A stretch of 25,750 bases of DNA from an uncultured Lacibacter sp. (GTDB taxonomy: Bacteria; Bacteroidota; Bacteroidia; Chitinophagales; Chitinophagaceae), in NCBI RefSeq assembly GCF_946479605.1, contig NZ_CAMLGT010000023.1, forward strand, positions 1 to 25,750, in the 5' to 3' direction. Under the pieces are notes generated by a model, which saw nothing but the letters and a program-made list of their open reading frames with translations, had not been told where the DNA came from and ran no database searches. The position numbers and the translations under genes are program-made. This document shows, piece by piece, positions 17,162 to 24,113 of the stretch (its first letter is position 1; each line of letters opens with the position of its first letter).

Positions 17162-17688
17162 GCAAAAATTTCTGAAGGCTCATTTACAATTACAATCCTG
17201 TCTTCAATTTCTTCATAAAGGAAATCCTGTTTATACATGTGGCGCATGTGCTCGATCAGGTGTGTATAGTAGCCATTACTATTCAGCAGAAATATTTTTT
17301 TGCTGTGGATCTTTAAGGTGTTCCAGGTAAGCATTTCAAACAGCTCATCCAATGTGCCATGCCCGCCTGCAAGAATTACAGCAGCATCGCACAACTCATA
17401 CATCATTTTTTTACGCACATGCATATCTGCAACCACACGCAGATCGGTAATGCCTTTATGATGAGCTTCCCACTCAAGCAGTATTTCAGGTATAACTCCC
17501 ACCACCTTGCCATTGTTTTCCATCACTGCATCTGCAACAGCACCCATAATGCCTTTGCCGCCGCCGCCATATACAAGTGTAATGTGCTTTTGTGCCATCA
17601 GGCGGCCAAGTTCTTTTGCATGTGAAATATAAACTGGGTCAGCACCGGATTTTGAACCACAAAAAACTGCAAGCGATGTAAACGGCAT
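17158..17688 (-). CDS. LOG-family protein (TIGR00730; nucleoside 5'-monophosphate phosphoribohydrolase-like)
   Basis: Rossmann-fold enzyme of the lysine decarboxylase-like/LOG family, whose tested members split the N-glycosidic bond of (cytokinin) riboside monophosphates. 176 residues from ATG 17688. Motifs: SLAVFCGS at the start, GGGGKGIMGAVADAV (41-55), the conserved Arg-Lys in MHVRKKMM (89-96; Arg92), and GGHGTLDELFE (108-118), matching PGGxGTxxE with Ala107 in place of Pro and the catalytic Glu115 kept. A TTG at 17718 would add ten residues not seen in relatives. In bacteria the natural substrate is often unknown. It is encoded against its neighbours and its stop overlaps that of the barrel gene. 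Confidence 0.9.
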   Translation of the reverse strand: MPFTSLAVFCGSKSGADPVYISHAKELGRLMAQKHITLVYGGGGKGIMGAVADAVMENNGKVVGVIPEILLEWEAHHKGITDLRVVADMHVRKKMMYELCDAAVILAGGHGTLDELFEMLTWNTLKIHSKKIFLLNSNGYYTHLIEHMRHMYKQDFLYEEIEDRIVIVNEPSEIFA

Positions 17689-17769
17689 AGTCGTAAAAAT
17701 ATGCTGCAAAGTAAGCAAACTGGTTCACCGTACGATTAATTCTTTATCTTCATTTTTAAACAAGTCCTT

Positions 17770-19236
17770 ATGTCACCAGTCTTGCTGTTTTCATTTGTTA
17801 TTGGTTATTTTTTATTACTTCTTGCTGTAGCATGGTACACATCCCGGAATTCTAACAATGAATCTTTTTTTATTGGTAACCGCAGCAGCAACTGGATGCT
17901 GGTGGCATTTGGTATGATTGGTACTTCTTTAAGTGGTGTTACGTTTGTGAGTGTGCCCGGTGCGGTTGCAAAGGAATCGTTTGCTTATTTTCAAATCACC
18001 ATTGGTTATCTCATCGGGTATGTTACCATTGCTTATGTGTTACTGCCGCTGTATTATAAACTCAATCTCACTTCTATTTATAATTACCTGAGTGGAAGAT
18101 TGGGGTTCCGTTCTTATAAAACCGGTGCTTCATTTTTTATTCTTTCAAGAACGTTAGGTGCTACGGCCCGCCTTTACCTGGTTGTAAAAATTCTGCAGGA
18201 TGCATTGCCAGCTTCTGTAAATATTCCTTTTTGGGTTACAACGCTGGTGATACTTGCCATGATATTGCTGTACACGTATGAAGGTGGTGTAAAAACAATT
18301 GTGTGGACAGATACGTTGCAAACAACCTGTATGCTTGCCGGTTTGGTTATTTGTGTGGTGTATCTGTTAAACCAGATGGGGTTAAGTTTTGGCGACAGTA
18401 TTACCGCCATGAATGAAAAGGGCTATTCAAAAATATTTTTCACTAACCCGGCTGATAAATTGTTTTTTGTAAAGCAGATACTGGCAGGTGCGTTCATTAC
18501 CATCACCATGACAGGTATGGACCAAGAGATGATGCAGAAGAATATTTCAGTAAAAACATTGAAGGATTCGCAAAAGAATGTATTAACGCTTGGATTTATT
18601 TTGATGGCAGTTCTGTTGTTGTTCCTGTTCCTAGGTGGTGTTTTGTTACTGTTTGCAGAACAACAGGGCATTGCAGCAGCAGGTGATAAACTGTTTCCTG
18701 CCATTGCACTCAATCACATGCCGCCTATCGTTTCGGTGATCTTTATCATTGCATTGATATCTGCATTGTTCCCAAGTGCTGATGGCGCTATTACAGCACT
18801 CACGTCTTCTTTTTGTATTGATATAATTGGTATGCAGCGCCGCACTGATCTTACTGATGCGGAGAAAAAGAAAATGCGCCAGCGTGTGCACCTCATTTTC
18901 GCAGGCGTTTTTTTAATACTGGTAATGGTGTACAAATGGGTGAATGAACCAAGCATGATCGGCGTTATTCTGAAAGTAGCTGCTTATACTTATGGGCCGT
19001 TACTTGGGCTGTTTACCTTTGGTATCATCACCAAACGTGCCGTTAACGATAAGCTGGTGCCCATCATTTGTGTTATTGCACCGGCCATTTGTTTTGTTAT
19101 CGACAAATTTCAAAAGCAACTTTTTGGTTCGTTTGAAGTGGGGCTTGAGCTACTCATCATCAATGGGTTTTTAACATTCATTGGGTTGATGTTGATCTCC
19201 AGTAAGCAGACCAGCCAAACAGCAATAAACAATTGA
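17770..19236 (+). CDS. Sodium:solute symporter (SSF family)
   Basis: Inner-membrane transporter of 488 residues that couples Na+ entry to uptake of a solute. About 13 hydrophobic segments span the length. SSF signatures: IGTSLSGVTFVSVPGA (50-65) in the second segment, the very conserved GGVKTIVWTDTLQ (172-184), TGMDQEMMQKN (248-258), and SALFPSADGAITALTSSF (331-348), whose Ser/Thr residues correspond to the Na+ site region of vSGLT-type carriers. The substrate cannot be deduced. The start is ATG 17770, 81 bases from the divergent LOG gene. A repeat unit covers its last codons and stop (see 19222-19293). Confidence 0.92.
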   Translation: MSPVLLFSFVIGYFLLLLAVAWYTSRNSNNESFFIGNRSSNWMLVAFGMIGTSLSGVTFVSVPGAVAKESFAYFQITIGYLIGYVTIAYVLLPLYYKLNLTSIYNYLSGRLGFRSYKTGASFFILSRTLGATARLYLVVKILQDALPASVNIPFWVTTLVILAMILLYTYEGGVKTIVWTDTLQTTCMLAGLVICVVYLLNQMGLSFGDSITAMNEKGYSKIFFTNPADKLFFVKQILAGAFITITMTGMDQEMMQKNISVKTLKDSQKNVLTLGFILMAVLLLFLFLGGVLLLFAEQQGIAAAGDKLFPAIALNHMPPIVSVIFIIALISALFPSADGAITALTSSFCIDIIGMQRRTDLTDAEKKKMRQRVHLIFAGVFLILVMVYKWVNEPSMIGVILKVAAYTYGPLLGLFTFGIITKRAVNDKLVPIICVIAPAICFVIDKFQKQLFGSFEVGLELLIINGFLTFIGLMLISSKQTSQTAINN

Positions 19237-19293
19237 CAATACGCAATAAGCAAACGCATCTTGCCTGTTCAGGGCTTGCCAATTGCTTATTGC
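19222..19293. repeat. Perfect 11-bp inverted repeat with an extra direct copy, at the symporter end
   Basis: GCAATAAGCAA (19243-19253) is mirrored exactly by TTGCTTATTGC (19283-19293), with a 29-base spacer that contains a small CCTGttCAGG hairpin. A third copy with one change, GCAATAAACAA (19222-19232), lies 21 bases upstream inside the symporter's last codons. The right arm covers the predicted -33 TTG of the next promoter. It may be a terminator-like stem (no T-run follows) or an operator. Confidence 0.6.
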
Positions 19294-19321
19294 CTATTTT
19301 CCAATCATCTGTTTATCTTTG
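19290..19321 (+). promoter_or_regulatory. Predicted Bacteroidota-type promoter of the O-methyltransferase gene
   Basis: TTG at 19290-19292, 21 bases, then TATCTTTG at 19314-19321, an exact match to the -7 consensus TAnnTTTG. The proposed TTG start codon lies 15 bases after the box, so the leader would be very short. The -33 part lies inside the right arm of the inverted repeat. Confidence 0.5.
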
Positions 19322-19336
19322 CCGAAACGTTTTTAC

Positions 19337-19975
19337 TTGGAGTTGATCAACCCGAAGGCCGAAAAATATGCAGCGAGTTTCTCCTCAGCGGAAGATGCCC
19401 TGTTGCAATTGATAGCAGCCGAAACGGAACAATTGCATACTCAGCCGCACATGATGAGTGGCCACCTCCAGGGACAGTTCCTTGAAATCATCAGCAAACT
19501 GGTATGCCCCAAACGCATTTTAGAAATTGGTACCATGATCGGCTACAGCAGCATTTGCCTTGCAAAAGGGCTGGATGTAGATGGAGTACTACATACTATT
19601 GAAATGCGGGAGGCTGATGCAGCACTTGCAAAAAACAATTTTATACGTGCAGGACTAAGCAATGCTATTCAACTGCATGTAGGCAATGCGCTGGAGATCA
19701 TTCCGCAACTGCAGGAAACCTGGGATATTGTATTCATTGATGCAGATAAGACAGGCTATGCCCGATACTATGAACTGGTAAAACCACGTTTAAGAAGCGG
19801 CGGACTCATCATTGCCGATAATGTACTCTTTCATGGTGATGTGCTGGAAGAGCCCATCAAAGGAAAAAACGGTAAAGCGGTACAGGCATTCAATGAAATG
19901 GTGGCGGCTGATGAAGAAATGGAAAAAGTAATGTTAACCCTGAGAGACGGATTGTTTCTCATTCGTAAAAAATAA
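19337..19975 (+). CDS. SAM-dependent O-methyltransferase, catechol-O-methyltransferase-like
   Basis: Methyltransferase of the Mg2+-dependent OMT family 3, moving a methyl group from S-adenosylmethionine to a hydroxyl, usually of a catechol-like compound. 212 residues from TTG 19337 (LELINPKAEKYA matches the family N-terminus). SAM motif I is ILEIGTMIGYSS (61-72), the ribose-binding acid Glu89 lies in HTIEM, and the metal-site motifs are FIDADKTGY (133-141) and IADNVLFHG (159-167). Longer readings from TTG 19283 would translate the promoter and the inverted repeat, so they are unlikely; TTG 19343 is an alternative. The glucosaminidase gene starts 8 bases after the stop, so both are likely one operon. 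The substrate is unknown. Confidence 0.9.
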   Translation: MELINPKAEKYAASFSSAEDALLQLIAAETEQLHTQPHMMSGHLQGQFLEIISKLVCPKRILEIGTMIGYSSICLAKGLDVDGVLHTIEMREADAALAKNNFIRAGLSNAIQLHVGNALEIIPQLQETWDIVFIDADKTGYARYYELVKPRLRSGGLIIADNVLFHGDVLEEPIKGKNGKAVQAFNEMVAADEEMEKVMLTLRDGLFLIRKK

Positions 19976-19983
19976 AATATACT

Positions 19984-21027
19984 ATGATCCGACTGGTTTA
20001 CCTGTCAATTGCTTTTTTGTTATTTACAGCAGTTTCTGCACAAACCATCAGTATTGATGAATACATCAATACATACAAGGATATTGCCATCAAGGAAATG
20101 ATCCGTACCGGAGTGCCTGCTTCTATTACCCTGGCACAAGGCATTGTGGAAACCGAAAGTGGTAACAGCAAGCTGGTAAAAAAATCAAACAATCATTTTG
20201 GCATCAAGTGTAAGGAAACATGGACCGGTCCATCGGTGAGTCATGATGATGATGCTCCGGGCGAATGTTTCCGTAAATATGAAAATGCTGAACAATCGTA
20301 TATCGACCATTCTGATTTTTTGCGTACACGTAAGCATTATAACTTCCTCTTCAGCCTTGATCCTGCCGATTATAAAGCATGGGCTTATGGATTGAAGAAA
20401 GCAGGTTATGCCACCAACCCGGCCTATCCGCAAATGCTCATCAAGTACATTGAAAAATATAACCTCAACGATTACTCATTGATTGCATTGGGTAAGAAAC
20501 AGGATAACAGCCCCATCATTGCAAAAACAGAGCAGCCTGTTGTAACTGAACAAACAATTGCCGTTACTGCAAGCGCTCCGCAGCAGCAACCTGTTGCACA
20601 ACAGCAAACAGCAGTTGTGGTGCTGGAAGAAGAAAAGAAACCTGCAGTAAAGTACCCATCAGGTGAATTTAAGATCAACGAAACAAGAGTGATCTACGCA
20701 GCAAAGGGAACTTCTTTTCTTGCAATTGCACAGCAATATAATGTGCCATTAAAATGGTTATTTGATTTTAACGACCTGAAAGAAGCAGAAGCATTGGATA
20801 AAGATCAGTTGGTGTTTTTGCAGCGCAAACGCCGCACAGGTGCAAACCAGTATCATGTTGTAGCAAAAGGCGAAACGTTGTATGATATTGCACAAACACA
20901 GGGAATTCGCCTGGATGCATTGTTGCAGATGAACATGGTAGCGGCTAATCAGCAACCCGAAGCAGGACAACAATTATATCTGCAGGCAACAGCACCCGGT
21001 GCTCCGAAAACTGTTGCAAGAAGATAA
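19984..21027 (+). CDS. Glucosaminidase-domain protein with two LysM repeats (peptidoglycan hydrolase)
   Basis: Exported cell-wall enzyme, 347 residues. Signal peptide 1-19 ends TAVSAQ. The glucosaminidase domain (about 24-165; GH73/FlgJ type) has ASITLAQGIVETESGNSKL, where Glu56 or Glu58 is the likely catalytic acid, then NNHFGIKCK, FRKYENAEQSYIDHSDFL and YKAWAYGLKKAGYAT, all typical. A low-complexity Gln/Pro/Val linker (about 175-225) leads to two LysM modules for glycan binding (about 236-280 and 290-334; second YHVVAKGETLYDIAQTQGI). It acts in the periplasm on peptidoglycan during growth or division (inferred from family). It starts 8 bases after the methyltransferase gene, with which it has no obvious functional link. 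Confidence 0.93.
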   Translation: MIRLVYLSIAFLLFTAVSAQTISIDEYINTYKDIAIKEMIRTGVPASITLAQGIVETESGNSKLVKKSNNHFGIKCKETWTGPSVSHDDDAPGECFRKYENAEQSYIDHSDFLRTRKHYNFLFSLDPADYKAWAYGLKKAGYATNPAYPQMLIKYIEKYNLNDYSLIALGKKQDNSPIIAKTEQPVVTEQTIAVTASAPQQQPVAQQQTAVVVLEEEKKPAVKYPSGEFKINETRVIYAAKGTSFLAIAQQYNVPLKWLFDFNDLKEAEALDKDQLVFLQRKRRTGANQYHVVAKGETLYDIAQTQGIRLDALLQMNMVAANQQPEAGQQLYLQATAPGAPKTVARR

Positions 21028-21087
21028 TTCGTCTGCATTGTAATTTAGAACAGAAAGTCAGGAACTCATCATCAATAAATAAACGGA

Positions 21088-21633
21088 ATGTCAACGATCA
21101 AAGTCCACGATAAATATTTTGTACCGTATATGACGGAAGCAACGGTGCTTGCACGTGTTGCTGAATTGGCAAAAAATATTGATCGTGACTATGAAGGCAA
21201 AAAGCCGCTGTTCATTGCTATACTTAACGGATCGTTCATGTTTGCTTCTGATCTGTTCAAATTCATCAGCATTGATGTGGAAATATGTTTTATTAAACTG
21301 GCTTCGTACAAAGGCACAAAATCAACAGGACAGGTCATCACAGCCATTGGCCTTGATACAGATATTGTAGACCGTCACGTGATTATTGTGGAAGATATTA
21401 TTGATACAGGCAAAACAATGAATGAGTTTTTGCCGCAGCTGCACAACCAGCAACCGGCTTCGTTGAAAATTGCGGCGTTGTTACATAAACCCGAAGCAAC
21501 AAAGTATCCTATTACCATTGATTATTTAGGCTTTTCAGTTCCCAATAAATTCTTACTTGGTTATGGTTTGGATTATGATGGTCTTGGCCGTAACTTGAAA
21601 GAGATCTACCAGCTGACCGAAACGCCTTCCTGA
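21088..21633 (+). CDS. hpt: Hypoxanthine phosphoribosyltransferase
   Basis: Purine salvage enzyme that joins hypoxanthine (often also guanine) to PRPP to give IMP/GMP in the cytosol. 181 residues, the usual length for bacterial Hpt. The PRPP-binding motif VIIVEDIIDTGKT (98-110) with Glu102/Asp103 is complete. LASYKG (71-76) forms the flexible loop, LNGSFMFASDL (46-56) the diphosphate-binding part, and VPNKFLLGYGLDYDG (151-165) the base-binding C-terminal segment. It lies 60 bases after the glucosaminidase gene. Confidence 0.95.
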   Translation: MSTIKVHDKYFVPYMTEATVLARVAELAKNIDRDYEGKKPLFIAILNGSFMFASDLFKFISIDVEICFIKLASYKGTKSTGQVITAIGLDTDIVDRHVIIVEDIIDTGKTMNEFLPQLHNQQPASLKIAALLHKPEATKYPITIDYLGFSVPNKFLLGYGLDYDGLGRNLKEIYQLTETPS

Positions 21634-21672
21634 TTTACCAATTTACTAACCCGGTGAAGCAGGAATTGAACT

Positions 21673-23457
21673 ATGAACCTAAGGTGCATCGCTTTGGTAT
21701 GCTTGCTTCTGTTCGCTGCAACAGCGGATGCACAATTTTATTTTCGTGGCGAAGTGAAAGATGCCACCGGTGCCGGCCTTGCATTGGTACAAATAAGGGT
21801 TCACTCATCTAATTCATTTTATACTTCCGGTTCAACAGGTGCCTTTGGTATTCCTTCTGCATTGGCAAAAGATACCGTCAGTTTTTTTCTGCATGGCTAT
21901 GAGGCAAAAACAGTGCTGCTTACAAACAGCGAGTTCAACAGCATTATACTAAAGCCAAGTGTTGCAGTAAGTAACCCTAAACGGAAACTTCTCTCGGCAA
22001 CCAAAAACAAAAACGAAGAAGACAAACGCAGAAATGCCGTTTCAGGTGAAACGTATTCATCGCAGGTGGAGAATAGTTTTAATAACACCGGTCATTATCC
22101 GTCCATTGGTTTTGCAATGAATGTAGATAAAGCATCGTACAGCAATATCAGGCGCTTTATCAATATGAACTCACGTGTGCCGGTTGATGCTGTGCGTATT
22201 GAAGAGATGCTGAATTATTTTCCGCAATCGTATAAAGAACCTGCGCCGGGCAAAGATTTTTTAGTTCAGTCTCAGTTAACAGATTGCCCCTGGAACCCAA
22301 TGAACCGTTTATTGTTTTTGCAGCTGCAGGCAAGAAAGATCAGTTATGATTCGTTGCCTCCAAGCAATTTTGTTTTCCTGATTGATGTAAGTGGTTCAAT
22401 GGATCTGCCCAACAGATTACCGTTATTGAAAACCGCTTTTCACCGGCTGGTTGAAAATTTAAGAAGCATTGATACGCTTTCGATCATGTTGTACGGCGGC
22501 ACTGTGGGTATTGCATTGCAACCAACGGGTGGGAATGAAAAAGAAAAGATCATGTCGGTGATCGATTCACTTGCTGCAGGTGGCGATACACCGGGTGAAT
22601 CGGCAATACGGCAGGCTTACCGGCTGGCACAAAGCCAGTTTATACAGGGTGGAAACAATCGTGTAATACTTGCAACAGATGGTGATTTTAATGTGGGCGA
22701 ATCAAGTGAAGAAGCATTGATACAATTGATCACACAAAAACAACAAACAGGCATTTACCTCACTTGTCTTGGTGTGGGCATGGGCAATTATAAAGATTCA
22801 AAACTGGAAGCTCTGGCAAAGAAAGGAAATGGAAATTTTGCTTACCTCGATAATGTAATGGAAGCAGAAAAAGTATTGGTGAAGGAACTGATGCAGACAT
22901 TGTATGTGGTGGTGGATGATGCACATTTGAATATGATGTTTAACGAAACGCAGGTAAAACGTTACCGCCTCATTGGTTTTGATAACAGGAAAGATGTGTT
23001 GGCCGATAGCAGCAGTATTCTTGAAGGTGGCGAAATTGGAACAGGGCATACGGTTACCGCTGTGTTTGAAATTGAACTGAATGAGAATTATAATACTGAG
23101 CAATTAGTGGCAGAAGCGGATCTTAGTTTTGTTCCTGTGCGGTCTGCCGGGCGTGTGGAAGAAAAGCATTCAATCATGTACAACTACCGATCACTGTATA
23201 AGGTTGACAGCAGTTGCCGTTTTGCAGCTGCAGTAGCCATGTTTGGATTAATGCTGAAGCAATCGCCTTACATTGAAAAACCAAACTGGGATGCACTTGT
23301 TAACTTATTAAACAGCTGTGTTGATCCAGCAGATTACTGGCAAAACGAAATGCTGCTGCTTGTGAAAAAAGCAAAGGAGTTATACAAACCTGTAAAAGAA
23401 AGAAAGCGTTGGTTCCGCAAACGTGAAAAAAACAAAGAAGAGATCATTTTATTCTGA
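21673..23457 (+). CDS. Exported von Willebrand factor A-domain protein (YfbK-like) with CarboxypepD-regulatory-like N-terminus
   Basis: A 594-residue cell-envelope protein. Signal peptide 1-20 ends ATADAQ. Residues 24-95 form a CarboxypepD_reg/TonB-plug-associated-like beta domain (GEVKDATGAGLALVQIRV, HGYEAK). A linker rich in Lys and Asn follows, then a vWF_A-associated N-terminal domain (about 142-210; YSNIRRFINMNSRVP, IEEMLNYF). The vWA domain (about 230-410) has an intact metal site: DVSGS (238-242), Thr306 in GGDTPGES and Asp336 in ATDGDFN. The C-terminal DUF3520-like region (about 415-570) ends in a highly basic tail (KERKRWFRKREKNKEE). The family is common in Bacteroidota and similar to E. 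coli YfbK; its function is not established. Metal-dependent protein binding at the envelope is the likely role. Confidence 0.9.
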   Translation: MNLRCIALVCLLLFAATADAQFYFRGEVKDATGAGLALVQIRVHSSNSFYTSGSTGAFGIPSALAKDTVSFFLHGYEAKTVLLTNSEFNSIILKPSVAVSNPKRKLLSATKNKNEEDKRRNAVSGETYSSQVENSFNNTGHYPSIGFAMNVDKASYSNIRRFINMNSRVPVDAVRIEEMLNYFPQSYKEPAPGKDFLVQSQLTDCPWNPMNRLLFLQLQARKISYDSLPPSNFVFLIDVSGSMDLPNRLPLLKTAFHRLVENLRSIDTLSIMLYGGTVGIALQPTGGNEKEKIMSVIDSLAAGGDTPGESAIRQAYRLAQSQFIQGGNNRVILATDGDFNVGESSEEALIQLITQKQQTGIYLTCLGVGMGNYKDSKLEALAKKGNGNFAYLDNVMEAEKVLVKELMQTLYVVVDDAHLNMMFNETQVKRYRLIGFDNRKDVLADSSSILEGGEIGTGHTVTAVFEIELNENYNTEQLVAEADLSFVPVRSAGRVEEKHSIMYNYRSLYKVDSSCRFAAAVAMFGLMLKQSPYIEKPNWDALVNLLNSCVDPADYWQNEMLLLVKKAKELYKPVKERKRWFRKREKNKEEIILF

Positions 23458-23510
23458 TGATCTGAAGCAATATACCTGCTACACGGTATAGGATAACTTT
23501 TTCCTGCTGT

Positions 23511-23518
23511 TAGATTTG
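23511..23518 (+). promoter_or_regulatory. Candidate -7 promoter element for the small lipoprotein gene
   Basis: TAGATTTG matches the Bacteroidota -7 consensus TAnnTTTG exactly and ends 28 bases before the ATG at 23547. No TTG is found at the expected -33 distance. A weaker match, TAACTTTT, lies at 23494-23501. Confidence 0.3.
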
Positions 23519-23546
23519 CTGCATTATTTAACCAAAAAACACAGGT

Positions 23547-24041
23547 ATGAAATTAGTCAAACTGAAAACACTTTCTTTCTTCATTATTTTTGCTACGGTT
23601 CTTTCTTCCTGCAAAAAAGATGGCGGCGGCAATGAAATTGCAAAAGGAAAAGCCGAGATCAAAGCAAGCTGGAGCGGCGCCTCATCAGGCAATTTTGAAT
23701 CATCACTTACAGTCAGCACATCCGTAAAAGCATCTCCGCTTATTGTATTAACAGGTGCATCTGTTTCATTGCCACCCAAAACCTGCCAGATATCGTTTCC
23801 TGTATCAATTACTGCCGGCACCTACAATCAATCGGGCAGCACGGTAAATGGTATTACGTTGTTGTTTAGTGATGGGGCAAAAGGTTATGCTATTGGAGGT
23901 GCTGGTGCCACCGGTTTTACTGTAACTGTTACCTCTGTTTCTGATTCAGAGATCAAAGGAACATTCAGCGGACAATTAGGAAACGGCAGCGATAATTCAA
24001 AGATCACGATAGCAAACGGCACATTCCAGGGAAAATTCTAA
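23547..24041 (+). CDS. Small putative lipoprotein, function unknown
   Basis: A 164-residue protein with a clear lipoprotein signal: basic start MKLVKLK, hydrophobic core, lipobox LSSC with Cys22, then KKDGGG. The mature part is rich in Ser, Thr, Gly and Val with beta-strand patterns (YNQSGSTVNGITLLFSD, GFTVTVTSVSDSEIKGTFSGQL, SKITIANGTFQGKF). The ending resembles small calycin- or DUF6252-like lipoproteins of Bacteroidota, but I cannot assign a family with confidence. Gly/Lys just after Cys suggests it could be carried to the outer membrane surface (inference). It is alone between a candidate promoter and a strong terminator. Confidence 0.75.
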   Translation: MKLVKLKTLSFFIIFATVLSSCKKDGGGNEIAKGKAEIKASWSGASSGNFESSLTVSTSVKASPLIVLTGASVSLPPKTCQISFPVSITAGTYNQSGSTVNGITLLFSDGAKGYAIGGAGATGFTVTVTSVSDSEIKGTFSGQLGNGSDNSKITIANGTFQGKF

Positions 24042-24058
24042 CAAGTGTGTTGTAAAAT

Positions 24059-24092
24059 AAAAAGCGGCCAGTAGTGAAACTGCCCGCTTTTT
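24059..24092. terminator. Two-way intrinsic terminator between convergent genes
   Basis: AAAAAGCGG (24059-24067) pairs with CCGCTTTTT (24084-24092) and CAGT (24069-24072) with ACTG (24079-24082), with one C-C mismatch and a six-base loop. The A-run on the left and T-run on the right let it end transcription from both the lipoprotein gene and the - strand carboxypeptidase gene. Confidence 0.85.
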
Positions 24093-24113
24093 AATTGTGT
24101 AGGTTTTGTTGAA

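Noticed and set aside
17689..17718. TTG start for the LOG-family gene
   Set aside because: Family proteins begin just before the first strand SLAVFCGS, which ATG 17688 provides.
19261..19485. 74-residue + strand frame over the start of the O-methyltransferase
   Set aside because: It overlaps the methyltransferase in another frame and covers the promoter and inverted repeat.
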